From Streptomyces sp. TRM49041 (GTDB lineage: Bacteria; Actinomycetota; Actinomycetes; Streptomycetales; Streptomycetaceae), in assembly GCF_008271805.1 (NCBI RefSeq), contig NZ_VSRY01000089.1:1-57327 (forward strand): 57,327 nt of DNA, written 5' to 3'. Below the pieces are notes generated by a model. The model saw only the letters and a list, made by a program, of their open reading frames with translations. It was not told the origin of the DNA and did not search any database. Of this stretch, positions 41,384 to 50,673 are shown in pieces; the first letter of the stretch is position 1; each line of letters starts with the position of its first letter. The position numbers were made by a program, and so were the translations under genes.

Positions 41384-42811
41384 CTACGGCCGGAGCCTCG
41401 GTTCCCGCTGGACGTCCCGCTTGTCGAGGCGGGCGTCGTAGCCCGCGAGCGGCTTGGCGCGCTCGGGGTCGGCCTGGACGGCGGCCGGGGCGACGCCCGC
41501 CCACTCCAGGAGCTTCGCGGTGGCCAGGGCGCGCTCGTCCTCGGCCAGACCGGCGATGTCGGCGCCGTGGTTGGCACCGGGCGCGGTGAAGACATAGCTG
41601 TCCCTGGCGCCCCGGTCGACGCGGAACGGCTCGGCGCCCCACGGGTCGCGCTCGCCGTTGACGAACAGCATGCGCTGGGCGTTGTGGCGCACCCAGGTGT
41701 CGACGCCGCGCATCACCCACGGCTTGAACCGCACCCGGATGTCGTCCGGCACGAAGGTGTGCGCGGGCTGGTAGCCGTAGCGGGTGAGGCCGTCGAGGTG
41801 TGCCATGCGCAGGCTGGGCGAGCCGAGTTCGGTGGACGCCTGGTAGTAGTACGGCGTGTACGGCTCCAGGCCCTGGTCGGTGTAGAAGGACCAGCCGGAG
41901 TATGTGTCGATGGTGTCGTACACGGCGTCGTCGGTGGCGGTGGCGGCGTCCGGGATGCTCGCGCAGTCCTGCTCTCCCCAGTACTGCCAGAACGCCCAGA
42001 CGAAGTCGAGGACGACGGCCTCGTACGCCTTGTCGAGGGTGCCGACGGTGTGGAAGGTGGCGCCTTCCGCGTCCGCCCACTCCCGGTACTTCCTCTGCAG
42101 CGGCTCGCGCCGGACGAGCGCCTCGCGCTGGAGGGCGTTCAGGCGGTCGCGGCACTCCTGGCTGCCGACGGTGGCGAAGAACCGGTCGTACGCCGAGTCC
42201 TCCCGCTCCACGACGTCGTTGGGCGCGACGTACGCGACGACGGCGTCCATGTCGCGCGGGTAGAAGCGCTCGTAGTAGGTGGCGGTCATGCCGCCCTTGG
42301 AGCCGCCGGTGGCGACCCACTTACGGTCGTAGATCTTCTTCAGCGCCGTGAAGAGCCGGTGCTGGTCGGCCGCGGCCTGCCGGATGTCCAGCTTGGACCA
42401 GTCGGCCGGCTGGGGGCGGGACGGGCTGAAGAAACGATACTCCAGAGAGACCTGGTTGCCGTCGACGATCCGGGTGGGCTCGGAGCGGCGGGGGTTGGTG
42501 TTGACGTGGTAGCCGCTGGTGAAGAAGACGGTGGGGCGGCTGGTGTCCTTGTGCAGCAGTGTGAGGCGCTGCTGGAAGGTGCCCTTGAAGGGGCGGCGGT
42601 GGTCGACCGGCTGGGTGTAGCCGAGGACGAAGAAGCGGTAGCCGGGGTAGGGCTTCTCCTCGATGAGGGACATTCCGGGTATCGCGAGAATGCGGTCCTT
42701 GATGTCCGGCGTGGCGCTGTCGTACGGGCCGGCGGCGGTGGCCGTGCCGGCCGCGCTCACGGTGCCTATGAGCACCACGAGCGACAGCAGCCATCTGAGC
42801 GTTGTGCGCAT
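41384..42811 (-). CDS. Secreted prolyl aminopeptidase-type serine protease, peptidase S37
   Basis: This is a 475-residue protein with signal peptide MRTTLRWLLSLVVLIGTVSAAGTATAA. It matches the Streptomyces S37 family (PS-10, tripeptidyl/prolyl aminopeptidase). The nucleophile elbow is GGSKGGMTA, YYERFYPRDMDAVVAYVAPND follows it, NGERDPWGAEPF is the acid region, and PGANHGADI holds the His. Such enzymes release short peptides from the N-termini of secreted proteins and peptides, for nutrient use. The length is normal. It is a single gene facing the GH3 gene. Confidence 0.9.
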   Translation of the reverse strand: MRTTLRWLLSLVVLIGTVSAAGTATAAGPYDSATPDIKDRILAIPGMSLIEEKPYPGYRFFVLGYTQPVDHRRPFKGTFQQRLTLLHKDTSRPTVFFTSGYHVNTNPRRSEPTRIVDGNQVSLEYRFFSPSRPQPADWSKLDIRQAAADQHRLFTALKKIYDRKWVATGGSKGGMTATYYERFYPRDMDAVVAYVAPNDVVEREDSAYDRFFATVGSQECRDRLNALQREALVRREPLQRKYREWADAEGATFHTVGTLDKAYEAVVLDFVWAFWQYWGEQDCASIPDAATATDDAVYDTIDTYSGWSFYTDQGLEPYTPYYYQASTELGSPSLRMAHLDGLTRYGYQPAHTFVPDDIRVRFKPWVMRGVDTWVRHNAQRMLFVNGERDPWGAEPFRVDRGARDSYVFTAPGANHGADIAGLAEDERALATAKLLEWAGVAPAAVQADPERAKPLAGYDARLDKRDVQREPRLRP

Positions 42812-42918
42812 GCGCTGCCCTCCACTGGGTTCACTGGGGTCGCGGTGAACCTAGCGGTGTCAACATGCCTATGACCAGACCCAGTTGACGCGGATGTGCC
42901 GACGTGACGCCCCTGGCC

Positions 42919-43326
42919 TCAGCAGAGCACCCACCCGGTGGAGCGCCCCTTGCCGGAGACGGAACCGGTCGCGCGGACGCAGCGGTTGAGGGCGTGGACG
43001 CTCACGGGCCCGGCCAGCCGGGTGAACCGCCCGGAGTCGACGACGGCGCGGCCGCCACGCGGCTGGAGGGTCACGGACATGGGACGGCGGGCGCCCGGGT
43101 TCTTGGCGACGGTGACGGCGCAGGCGTACTGACCGCTCCTGTAGACCCGCAGCTCCCCGGTGGCGAACCGCACGACCTTGGCGAGCCGCCCGGCGCACCC
43201 CGCGGCCTCGGCCGCCCCCACCCCCGGCCCGGCCACCCCCAGCACGCCGACGGCGACGACCACCGCCACCGTGTACGCGACGCCCCGCCGCCACACCCCG
43301 CCCGTCCCCGCACTCCGACCGAACAC
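42919..43326 (-). CDS. Small secreted protein of unknown function
   Basis: This is a 135-residue protein if started at GTG 43326 (VFGRSAGTGGVWRRGVAYTV), with the strong site GAGGGGGAC nine bases upstream; longer frames to 43584 look non-coding. The signal peptide ends in AAEAA before GCAGRLAKV. The mature ~90 residues carry four cysteines (GCAGRL, QYACAVT, NRCVRA, WVLC), a likely two-disulphide domain, with hydrophobic strands between. I recognise no family. It is divergent from the fused ABC exporter, 207 bp away. Confidence 0.7.
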   Translation of the reverse strand: MFGRSAGTGGVWRRGVAYTVAVVVAVGVLGVAGPGVGAAEAAGCAGRLAKVVRFATGELRVYRSGQYACAVTVAKNPGARRPMSVTLQPRGGRAVVDSGRFTRLAGPVSVHALNRCVRATGSVSGKGRSTGWVLC

Positions 43327-43532
43327 CTGCGTCCCCCTCGCCTCATCCACGTACATGCGTACGACGCGAATGCCCGACGGAGGGTTGCCCTCCATATCCT
43401 CCCGGGCAGCACGGCGGGTCCTAGGGCGAAAGTCGGGACTTCGCCCGGGCTGCGGCGGAGCGGGATGAAAACCGGTCCCGGACCTGTTGGTGACTTCCGG
43501 TAGAGCAGCGGAGAAACCGGGAGGTCGGAGAC

Positions 43533-46500
43533 GTGGCGTCGGCGGCGGGGGAACAGGGGCCCACACCGGAGCAGGGGCATACACGCGAGCCGGGATGGGC
43601 CGGGCGGCTGTGGGGGTACGCCTGGCGGCACCGGGCCGACGTCCTGCTGGCGCTCGGGTCGTCGCTCGGCGGCATGGCGGTCATGGCCGTCGTTCCGCTC
43701 ATCACCAAGATCGTCATCGACGATGTGATCGGGGAGGGTTCCGGGTCCCTCCGGCTGTGGATCGTGCTGCTCATCGCCGCCGCAGTCGCCGTTTACGCGC
43801 TGACGTACATCCGTCGCTTCTACGGCGGGCGGCTCGCGCTCGATGTGCAGCACGATCTGCGCACCGAGATGTACGGGACCATCGCCCGGCTCGACGGCAG
43901 GCGGCAGGACTCGCTGTCCACCGGGCAGGTCGTCGGGCGGGCGACCAGCGACCTCCAGCTCATCCAGGGGCTGCTCTTCATGCTCCCGATGACCATCGGG
44001 AACTTCCTGCTGTTCTTCATCTCGCTCGGCATCATGGCGTGGCTCTCCCTGCCGCTCACCCTCGTCGTCCTCGCCGTCGCCCCCGCCCTGTGGATCATCG
44101 CCAAGCGCAGCCGCACCCGGCTGCACCCCTCCACCTGGTACGCGCAGGCGCAGGCCGGGCACGTCGCCGGGGTCGTGGACGGCGCCGTGACCGGGGTGCG
44201 GGTCGTCAAGGGGTTCGGGCAGGAGGAGCAGGAGACCGGGAAGCTGCGGGAGGCGAGCCGGGAGCTGTTCGCGGCGCGGCTGCGGACGATCCGGCTGAAC
44301 TCTCGGTACACCCCCGCCCTGCAGGCCGTGCCGGCCCTCGGGCAGGTCGCCATGCTGGCGCTCGGCGGATGGCTGGCCACCCGCGGGGAGATCACCCTGG
44401 GAACGTTCGTCGCCTTCTCGACGTACCTCGCGCAGTTGGTCGGGCCCGTCCGTATGCTCGCCATGGTCCTCACCGTCGGCCAGCAGGCCCGCGCCGGCGT
44501 CGAGCGCGTCCTGGAACTCATCGACACCGAGCCCGCCATCCAGGACGGCGCCGAGGAGCTGCCCGCCAGCTCGCCCGCCAGTGTCGAGTTCGACGACGTG
44601 TCGTTCGCCTACGACGGCGAGCGGGCCGTGCTGGACGGGTTCTCCCTGGCCATCCGGCCTGGTGAGACCGTCGCCGTCGTCGGTTCCTCCGGCAGCGGGA
44701 AGTCCACCGTCTCGCTGCTGCTGCCGCGCTTCTACGACGTGACCGGCGGCGCCGTCCGCGTCGGCGGGCACGATGTGCGCGAGCTGACCATGGCGTCGCT
44801 GCGCGCGGCCATCGGGCTCGTACCGGAGGATTCCTTCCTCTTCTCCGACACCCTCCGGGCCAACATCGCCTACGGGCGGCCCGACGCCACCCGGGACGAG
44901 ATCGAGGCCGCCGCACGCACCGCGCAGGCCGACCGGTTCATCGCCGAGCTGCCCGAGGGGTACGACACCACCGTGGGCGAGCACGGGCTCACCCTGTCCG
45001 GCGGGCAGCGGCAGCGCATCGCGCTCGCCCGCGCCATCCTCGCCGACCCTCGGCTGCTGCTCCTGGACGACGCCACGTCCGCCGTCGACGCGCGCGTGGA
45101 GCACGAGATCCACGAGGCACTGCGGGCCGTGATGGCGGGGCGTACGACGCTCCTCATCGCGCACCGCCGCTCCACCCTGAACCTCGCCGACCGGATCGCC
45201 GTCCTGCATCAGGGACGGCTCGCCGACATCGGTACGCACGACGAGCTCCAGGCCCGCTCTGCGCTGTACCGGCGGCTGCTGACCGACCCCGACGAGCTGG
45301 GCGGCGTCTCGCCCGGCCACGTCGCACGCGTGGCGGCGGACGAGCCGGCGGACGACCGCACCGTACGGGACGAGCTGGACGCCGAGTTCGACGCCGAGCG
45401 GGGGATCACCCCGAGGCTCTGGGAGCGGGAGACCAGGACCGACGTGGACGTCGCGCCCGGGGCCACACCCGAGCTGCTCGCGCGGTTGGAGGCGCTGCCC
45501 CCGGCGAGCGACCTCCCCGCCGTGGACGAGGCCCGCGCGGTGCGGGCCGAGGACTCGTACGGGCTGCGGCGGCTGCTTCGGGGGTTCGGGCTGCCGCTCC
45601 TCCTCAGCCTGGCGCTGGTCGCAGTCGACGCCGGCATGGGGCTGCTGCTGCCCGTGCTGATCCGGCACGGCATCGACGAGGGCGTCTCCCGGCTCGCGCT
45701 GGGCGCGGTCTGGGCGGCGTCCGCGCTCGCCCTGCTGACGGTCGCCGTCCAGTGGGTGGGGCAGGTCGGGGCGACCCGGATGACCGGGCGGACCGGCGAG
45801 CGGGTGCTGTACTCGCTCCGGCTGAAGATCTTCGCGCAGCTCCAGCGGCTGGGGCTCGACTACTACGAGCGCGAGCTGACCGGGCGGATCATGACCCGGA
45901 TGACGACCGACGTGGACGCTCTCTCCACGTTCCTCCAGACCGGGCTGGTCACGGCGTTCGTGTCCGTCGTGACGTTCTTCGGGATCATGGTCGCGCTGCT
46001 CGTCATCGACGTGCAGCTCGCGCTCGTCGTCTTCGCCACGCTGCCCGTGCTGATCGTCGGGACGTTCTTCTTCCGGCGCGCCAGCGTCAAGGCGTACGAG
46101 CTGGCGCGTGAGCGGATCAGCGTCGTCAACGCCGACCTCCAGGAGTCGGTGGCCGGGCTGCGGATCGTGCAGGCGTTCCGCGGTGAGCGGTCGGGCGCCG
46201 CGCGTTTCGTGGAGCGCAGCCTGGCGTACCGCGCCGCTCGGGTGCGCGGCCAGTGGCTGATCTCCGTGTACTTCCCCTTCGTACAGCTGCTGTCGTCGCT
46301 CGCCGCGGCGGCGGTGCTGGTGGTGGGCGCGGGGCGGATCGAGGCGGGGACGCTGACGGCCGGTGCGCTCGTCGCGTACCTGCTCTACATCGACCTGTTC
46401 TTCGCGCCCGTGCAGCAGCTGTCGCAGGTCTTCGACGGCTACCAGCAGGCGTCGGTGTCGCTGGGGCGGATGCAGGAGCTGCTGCGGGAGCCGACGTCGA

Positions 46501-47288
46501 CGGCCCCGGCGGCCGAGCCCGAGCCCGTCCGGTCCTTGAAGGGCGCCATCGCCTTCGAGGACGTGTCGTTCGCGTACGGGGACGACGAGGAGGCGTTGAG
46601 CGAGGTGGACCTGCGCATCCCGGCCGGGCAGACGGTCGCCTTCGTCGGTGAGACCGGGGCGGGCAAGTCGACGCTCGTGAAGCTGGTCGCGCGGTTCTAC
46701 GATCCGACCGCCGGGCGGGTCACCGTGGACGGCTCCGATCTGCGGGACCTGGACCTCACCGCGTACCGCCACCGCCTCGGCGTCGTCCCGCAGGAGGCGT
46801 ACCTGTTCCCGGGCACCGTGCGGGACGCCATCGCGTACGGGCGGCCCGGCGCGACGGACGCCGAGGTGGAGGCCGCGGCGCGCGCGGTCGGCGCCCATGA
46901 CATGATCGCCACGCTGGAGGGCGGGTACCTCCACGAGGTCGCGGAGCGCGGCCGGAACCTGTCGGCGGGCCAGCGGCAGCTCATCGCCCTCGCGCGGGCG
47001 GAGCTGGTCGACCCGGACGTACTGCTGCTCGACGAGGCGACCGCCGCCCTGGACCTCGCGACGGAGGCCCAGGTCAACCAGGCCACCGACCGCCTGGCGG
47101 GCCGCCGCACCACGCTGGTCGTCGCCCACCGCCTCACCACCGCCGCCCGCGCCGACCGGGTCGTCGTCATGGCCGACGGCCGCGTCGCGGAGGACGGCAC
47201 CCACGACGAACTCCTGGCCCGGGGCGGCCGCTACGCGGAGCTGTGGCGCACCTTCGTCGGGGAGGCGGAGCCGGAGCGGGTGGCCTGA
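43533..47288 (+). CDS. Full-size ABC exporter (two fused half-transporters)
   Basis: This is a 1251-residue protein from GTG 43533 (GGGAGGTCGGAGAC upstream) joining two TMD-NBD halves. Half 1 has six hydrophobic segments, Walker [10 protein letters not shown], signature LSGGQRQR, and Walker [14 protein letters not shown], with Asp in place of the catalytic Glu. Half 2 has its own TMD, Walker [10 protein letters not shown], the variant signature LSAGQRQL, and the canonical [12 protein letters not shown]. One normal and one degenerate ATP site is typical of heterodimeric multidrug or lipid exporters; here both halves are in one chain, like a eukaryotic full transporter. The substrate is unknown. 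It is monocistronic. Confidence 0.92.
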   Translation: MASAAGEQGPTPEQGHTREPGWAGRLWGYAWRHRADVLLALGSSLGGMAVMAVVPLITKIVIDDVIGEGSGSLRLWIVLLIAAAVAVYALTYIRRFYGGRLALDVQHDLRTEMYGTIARLDGRRQDSLSTGQVVGRATSDLQLIQGLLFMLPMTIGNFLLFFISLGIMAWLSLPLTLVVLAVAPALWIIAKRSRTRLHPSTWYAQAQAGHVAGVVDGAVTGVRVVKGFGQEEQETGKLREASRELFAARLRTIRLNSRYTPALQAVPALGQVAMLALGGWLATRGEITLGTFVAFSTYLAQLVGPVRMLAMVLTVGQQARAGVERVLELIDTEPAIQDGAEELPASSPASVEFDDVSFAYDGERAVLDGFSLAIRPGETVAVVGSSGSGKSTVSLLLPRFYDVTGGAVRVGGHDVRELTMASLRAAIGLVPEDSFLFSDTLRANIAYGRPDATRDEIEAAARTAQADRFIAELPEGYDTTVGEHGLTLSGGQRQRIALARAILADPRLLLLDDATSAVDARVEHEIHEALRAVMAGRTTLLIAHRRSTLNLADRIAVLHQGRLADIGTHDELQARSALYRRLLTDPDELGGVSPGHVARVAADEPADDRTVRDELDAEFDAERGITPRLWERETRTDVDVAPGATPELLARLEALPPASDLPAVDEARAVRAEDSYGLRRLLRGFGLPLLLSLALVAVDAGMGLLLPVLIRHGIDEGVSRLALGAVWAASALALLTVAVQWVGQVGATRMTGRTGERVLYSLRLKIFAQLQRLGLDYYERELTGRIMTRMTTDVDALSTFLQTGLVTAFVSVVTFFGIMVALLVIDVQLALVVFATLPVLIVGTFFFRRASVKAYELARERISVVNADLQESVAGLRIVQAFRGERSGAARFVERSLAYRAARVRGQWLISVYFPFVQLLSSLAAAAVLVVGAGRIEAGTLTAGALVAYLLYIDLFFAPVQQLSQVFDGYQQASVSLGRMQELLREPTSTAPAAEPEPVRSLKGAIAFEDVSFAYGDDEEALSEVDLRIPAGQTVAFVGETGAGKSTLVKLVARFYDPTAGRVTVDGSDLRDLDLTAYRHRLGVVPQEAYLFPGTVRDAIAYGRPGATDAEVEAAARAVGAHDMIATLEGGYLHEVAERGRNLSAGQRQLIALARAELVDPDVLLLDEATAALDLATEAQVNQATDRLAGRRTTLVVAHRLTTAARADRVVVMADGRVAEDGTHDELLARGGRYAELWRTFVGEAEPERVA

Positions 47289-47652
47289 CGCCCGGGGCCC
47301 CGGCGGGCCTGGGAGGCCTGGGCGGACTCACCGCCGCAGGGGCGCCTTGCCGAGCCGGCACACCGACCAGCCGCACGGCATGGTGACAACAGCCCCAAGT
47401 ACGGGCACGGCAGGGAGGGATGAGACCGACTCTCGAAGGCTGCCGAGTCGGGGGCTACGTACACCGACGGTCATGGCATGCCGCATCGGTCTCGGTCGTG
47501 TCGGCCAGACCGGCACCGAGAGTTGGCACGTCCTGGCCGACCCGAACGCGTCTAACTAGCCGTTCTGAGAGTGGCCCCAGCTCAGGACGTGGGGAAGCCC
47601 CGCCCATGCGCCACCGAGGTAGCGCACAGACGGGGCCGTCGTGTGGTCCCTC
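47289..47652. other. Gene-poor boundary region after the ABC exporter
   Basis: No confident gene lies here. A short plus-strand stretch at 47473-47559 looks like a gene tail (see its entry). The G+C level and order change from core to accessory genes at about 47560, so this may be the left edge of an inserted region. No direct repeat, tRNA or integrase was found to define it. Confidence 0.35.
47473..47559 (+). pseudogene. Possible C-terminal fragment of a VOC/glyoxalase-like protein
   Basis: The frame from ATG 47473 reads MACRIGLGRVGQTGTESWHVLADPNASN and stops. The phrase W-x-VLADPEGN is typical near the C-terminus of VOC-superfamily proteins, which normally continue with EFCVL. Here it is broken at exactly that point. 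The evidence is thin: 28 residues, no upstream domain. It may mark an insertion or deletion boundary. Confidence 0.25.
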
Positions 47653-47823
47653 TCAGTGCTCGCGTGGCCGGACCGGCGTGCGGGTGGCAGAGTTGCGCCA
47701 CCACCACAGGCCCCGGCAGCCGGGCAGCGCGAGCCCGAAGAACTCCCCGCAACGCGCGCACCACGGCAACCCGTTCTCGGGGTCTGTGGGGCATTCGACA
47801 TCACAGCGGGGGCACTTCGGCAT
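47653..47823 (-). CDS. Very small zinc-ribbon protein (56 aa)
   Basis: ATG 47823, preceded by AAAGTAGG, gives a 56-residue protein. Two knuckles, CPRC (residues 4-7) and CARC (22-25), plus further cysteines at 11 and 36, predict a zinc ribbon: MPKCPRCDVECPTDPENG. It is last in the leftward cluster of overlapping small genes, 12 bp after the DUF397-like gene. Small zinc-ribbon proteins like this are common companions of XRE/DUF397 modules in Streptomyces; the role is unknown. Confidence 0.7.
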   Translation of the reverse strand: MPKCPRCDVECPTDPENGLPWCARCGEFFGLALPGCRGLWWWRNSATRTPVRPREH

Positions 47824-47834
47824 GGGACCTACTT

Positions 47835-48047
47835 TCAGGCGCTCAGGTCGTACTCACCGGCCTTCACGGCGTCGGTGAGGCTGACCCACTCGGCGGCCGT
47901 CATGGTGACGATGGTGTCCGGCCGGTTGCCGTCGCGCAACGCGACGACGCCGGGAACGTTGGTCGCGACCTCGGGGCAGTTGTTCACCCTCGCGTCACGG
48001 CACGCGGCCGTCTTGACGAACTCGAACTCAGGCAGTGCAGCGGACAC
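47835..48047 (-). CDS. DUF397-like small protein
   Basis: GTG 48047 with AGAGGAG seven bases upstream gives 70 residues: FEFVKTAACRDARVNNCPEVATNVPGVVALRDGNRPDTIVTMTAAEWVSLTDAVKAGEYDL. The pattern F-V-K-(S/T), N-C-P-E-V-A, V-A-L-R-D and A-E-W-x-x-(L/F) is a DUF397 domain with the usual SSYS replaced. The frame is open upstream to an ATG at 48236, which is TGATG-coupled to the preceding gene, so a longer 133-residue form is possible; a hairpin at 48101-48140 and the strong site argue for 48047. It probably modulates an XRE regulator such as the divergent one at 49131. Confidence 0.75.
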   Translation of the reverse strand: MSAALPEFEFVKTAACRDARVNNCPEVATNVPGVVALRDGNRPDTIVTMTAAEWVSLTDAVKAGEYDLSA

Positions 48048-48100
48048 GGGTACTCCTCTCGGAGAACGTGGCGGGGAAGCGGTCCCCGCGCCGTCGTGCA

Positions 48101-48140
48101 CCCGCCCCGGCAGGCCGTAGCGTTCATCCGCCGGGGCGGG
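48101..48140. terminator. Hairpin inside the small-gene cluster
   Basis: Eleven-bp perfect arms (CCCGCCCCGGC / GCCGGGGCGGG) with an 18-base loop lie between the genes ending at 48236 and starting at 48047. It could be an attenuator that reduces transcription of the last two genes, but it lies in an open frame, so a coding role is not excluded. Confidence 0.45.
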
Positions 48141-48235
48141 ACTCAGGGGGTTACTCGCTGGGCAGGCAGGCGGGCACGTCGCGCGTCGCTGCCACTCGTC
48201 CCGGAGTCCCTCACGCGCCTTGTGCGCCGTGTCCA

Positions 48236-48475
48236 TCACTGCCACGCTCCGGCTTCGAACCGATACGGGCGCGTGATGTGTTCTCGGTACTCCAGGTGGT
48301 CAGGGTTGGCCTTGAGGTGCTTGACCGCCCATCCCGTGCCGTCCTCGAACTCTTCGGCCTTCTCGCTGGTCTCTCCGCACGTCTTGCACCGCATTGCCGA
48401 CGTGATCGGTTCAGCTCCCGGGCAAAGATCAGGGGTGATCTTGTAATCACGGAACCGGTAGGTAGCGCGACTCAT
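48236..48475 (-). CDS. Conserved small protein with one Cys pair (DUF7848-like)
   Basis: This is a 79-residue protein: MSRATYRFRDYKITPDLCPGAEPITSAMRCKTCGETSEKAEEFEDGTGWAVKHLKANPDHLEYREHITRPYRFEAGAWQ in outline, i.e. a beta-hairpin start, one CKTCG zinc-knuckle half, and a His-rich C-terminal region (HLKANPDHLEYREH). I recall very similar short proteins in many Streptomyces, named DUF7848; this is from memory. The Cys pair plus the His residues could bind one zinc. Its ATG overlaps the upstream gene's stop (ATGA). Confidence 0.7.
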   Translation of the reverse strand: MSRATYRFRDYKITPDLCPGAEPITSAMRCKTCGETSEKAEEFEDGTGWAVKHLKANPDHLEYREHITRPYRFEAGAWQ

Positions 48476-48699
48476 GAAGAAGCCTCCAGTGCCAGCGGAA
48501 GCGCGTTCAACAACTTCGCCGCTGAGCCAATCGACAGCGCCCCGATTTCCACGTACGCACGCCCGTTACGCGTGACCATGGGGTGCACCCGGGCGGCCTC
48601 ATACTCTGGGATTCCGGCCCGTCGCAGGGCCGCGCGCAACAGCGCTGCCGTGTGCTCCGCCTCAGCGCGTGCGCTCTTGTACTGGTCCATAGGGATCAC
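48472..48699 (-). CDS. Small helical protein of unknown function
   Basis: GTG 48699 (VIPMDQYKSARAEAEHTAALLRAALRRAGIPEYEAARVHPMV...) overlaps the upstream gene's stop by GTGA and follows GGAGGGGCA, so it is preferred over the internal ATG 48690. The 75 residues form a predicted helix at 8-28, then a strand (RAYVEIGALSI) and a second helix (SAAKLLNALPLALEA). No domain is recognised. It is tightly coupled on both sides, so it is a genuine member of the small-gene operon. Confidence 0.7.
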   Translation of the reverse strand: MIPMDQYKSARAEAEHTAALLRAALRRAGIPEYEAARVHPMVTRNGRAYVEIGALSIGSAAKLLNALPLALEASS

Positions 48700-48887
48700 T
48701 GCCCCTCCGTCGGGGCGCAAGCCGTGTGCCAGTAGGCCACGACCGGAGACAAGTCCCGACGGGACAGCATCCCCCGGCGGCAACTCTCAAGGCTCTTGAT
48801 CGACTTACCGCACGCCGGGCACGTCTCGCCAGCCGGGGCGTACGTGGTGTATTCCCACTCGCGCGCGTTGGTGTCCGTCTGCGTCAT
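48696..48887 (-). CDS. Small zinc-ribbon-like protein, first of the cluster
   Basis: This is a 63-residue protein from ATG 48887. CPACGKSIKSLESC and YWHTACAP give four to five cysteines and a histidine arranged as a treble-clef-like or zinc-ribbon unit. No catalytic feature is seen. It opens the leftward operon of overlapping genes, 243 bp from the divergent XRE gene; that gap must hold the promoters of both. The function is unknown, and such genes usually travel with XRE/DUF397 regulators. Confidence 0.7.
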   Translation of the reverse strand: MTQTDTNAREWEYTTYAPAGETCPACGKSIKSLESCRRGMLSRRDLSPVVAYWHTACAPTEGQ

Positions 48888-49130
48888 GCGCCCACCCCTG
48901 CCCGCTGGCGCAGCGTGAGGAGTCTGCTTGTATGGGTCATGCCGTCAACCCCTTACCGGTTGGTGGCCACGCCCCCGGACGGTCGCGCGTCGCGGGGGTC
49001 CTTGCGTCCCTTCACAGAACCGTGCGGGCCGCGCCGGCACCACGGCAGAAAGGCCGCAGTCGTGCCGCGAGTTGGCCGCACTGGCTACGCTGACCAGGGC
49101 AGACACCCGGACGGGAGAGGACGGGCCAGG

Positions 49131-50369
49131 ATGACCAGCAAGCGGCGTCGCTTGGCGGAGCGCCGGAAAGCGTGCGGGCTCAGCCAGGAGGAGTTCGCGG
49201 AAGCGGTCGGTGTAGACCGCTCTACCGTCCAGCGCTGGGAAAACGGAAAGAACGATCCGCAGCCCTGGCAAAGGCCGAAGATCGCTAAGGCTCTGGAAAT
49301 CACAGCCGCCGAACTTGACGCGCTGCTGGTTCCCGACGCTTTCGCCTCACCCCCGCAGACACCCAACGCATGGCTAGCCGCCACTGAACCGAACAGTGAC
49401 GACGAATTCGACACCCTCGAATTGGCCAGGAGGGTCGCGGCAAGCGATGTGGGAAAGGAGACATTGAACCGACTGGAGAGCGCCTTTGACGAATTAGCCA
49501 TGAGATACCCGAAGTCTCCGCCACAGGATCTGCTGGAACGGGTTCGAAAGCACTCCGCCTATGTCGCGCATCTCATGGATGCCCGGATGACACTCGCCGA
49601 ACAGCGACGTCTCCACGTGGTCGGTGGCTGGTTTCAACTGTTGGGTGCCACCCTGCATATCGACCTCCGCCAGGAACACGCCGCTACCGCTCGCTTGCAG
49701 ACTGCGACAACGCTCGCACAGCACGCCGAGCACCGCGAAATTGAGGCGTGGTGCTACGAGACGGACGCTTGGCGGGTACTCACGGACGGTGAATATGGCC
49801 ACGCGCTGGAACTCTCGCAGATCGCGCAGCAGCTAGCCCCTGCCGGAAGTTCGGTCGCCATTCAGGCAACAGCGCAAGAGGGAAGGGCAAGAGCGCGTCT
49901 TGGGGAGCGACCGGAGACCTACGCCGCAATAGAGCGGGTACAGAAATTGTCGGGGGCACTCGTTCCGCGAAAGGGAACGGAGCATCATTACCAGTACGAC
50001 CCTGGCAAGTCACTTGCTTATACAGCAACGACACTCGCATGGGTTGGAGATTCGGCAGCGGAGACCTATGCGAGGGAAGTGATTGCCCGGCTGGCTCCGG
50101 CCGATGACATCCAGAAATGGCCGCGCCGGGTAGCGTCAGCGAACATCGACCTGGCGTTGGCTTTACTCGACAGCGACCGGCTCGACGAAGCGTGCAATGC
50201 CGCGCAGCAAGCAATACTGTCCGGCCGTGTCGTCCCGTCGAATCACTGGCGTGCGCTGGAAGTCGTCAAGGCTGTAGAGGCCAGACAACTGCCCGAAGCA
50301 TCGGACCTTCGGGAGGCATACCAAGGCCTCAAGGCGCTGGAGAGCCAGCCTCAGTCGGCCGGACCCTGA
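49131..50369 (+). CDS. XRE-family regulator with TPR-like region
   Basis: This is a 412-residue protein from ATG 49131, with GGGAGAGG upstream. Residues 1-65 are an XRE helix-turn-helix (ERRKACGLSQEEFAEAVGVDRSTVQRWENGKNDPQPWQRPKIAKAL). Residues ~130-400 are helical repeats of the tetratricopeptide-like type (HAATARLQTATTLAQHAEHREIEAWCYETDAW, HALELSQIAQQLAP, ALALLDSDRLDEACNAAQQAI), as in Streptomyces regulators of the PlcR/Rgg-like architecture. Two TTA leucine codons (49494, 50163) suggest bldA dependence. It probably controls the divergent cluster of tiny genes. Confidence 0.85.
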   Translation: MTSKRRRLAERRKACGLSQEEFAEAVGVDRSTVQRWENGKNDPQPWQRPKIAKALEITAAELDALLVPDAFASPPQTPNAWLAATEPNSDDEFDTLELARRVAASDVGKETLNRLESAFDELAMRYPKSPPQDLLERVRKHSAYVAHLMDARMTLAEQRRLHVVGGWFQLLGATLHIDLRQEHAATARLQTATTLAQHAEHREIEAWCYETDAWRVLTDGEYGHALELSQIAQQLAPAGSSVAIQATAQEGRARARLGERPETYAAIERVQKLSGALVPRKGTEHHYQYDPGKSLAYTATTLAWVGDSAAETYAREVIARLAPADDIQKWPRRVASANIDLALALLDSDRLDEACNAAQQAILSGRVVPSNHWRALEVVKAVEARQLPEASDLREAYQGLKALESQPQSAGP

Positions 50370-50673
50370 TGGACGACAATGTCCGTTTGTTTGCGACGCA
50401 ATGTGATCAGCGCACCGAAAGCCCCACACGACCACTCAGCACGGGTAGCTATCGGGGCTCCTGGTATTGTCCCTGGATGGGGCGTAGCCAGGCGTTCCCA
50501 AGGGATTTGGCGCGAACGGCCCCGAAAAAAGCGATCACACCTAGCGCGCATTTTCCGAGCTTGGGCCGGGATCGCCAGAGGGCATGTCTCGGAGCTTTGA
50601 TACCGAATACCCCTCCCTGTTCCGACTCCTCAGAGTTCGATCACACGGACTGGCGCGTCATTCGGTTGTGGCA
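50370..50673. other. Gene-free, lower-G+C stretch
   Basis: No convincing gene on either strand. The base composition is markedly less G+C-rich than in the core, and the sequence includes an A-run (CCGAAAAAAGCG, ~50520-50532). It separates the XRE regulator from the leftward toxin-locus fragments and may hold remnants of an insertion. Confidence 0.4.

Noticed and set aside
39126..42320. A 1064-residue open frame on the minus strand
   Set aside because: Antisense to the GH3 gene and out of frame with the S37 gene. No signal peptide, domain or sensible composition.
43071..47204. A 1377-residue open frame on the minus strand
   Set aside because: It is the antisense shadow of the fused ABC exporter. 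It is Arg/Gly/Asp-rich with no domain, and G+C-rich third positions keep it open.
47347..47559. A 70-residue frame as a full gene
   Set aside because: The first two thirds have no coding character. Only the tail resembles a known family, so it is listed as a possible remnant.
50351..50551. A 66-residue minus-strand frame in the low-G+C gap
   Set aside because: No ribosome-binding site, no recognisable motif, composition unlike coding sequence.
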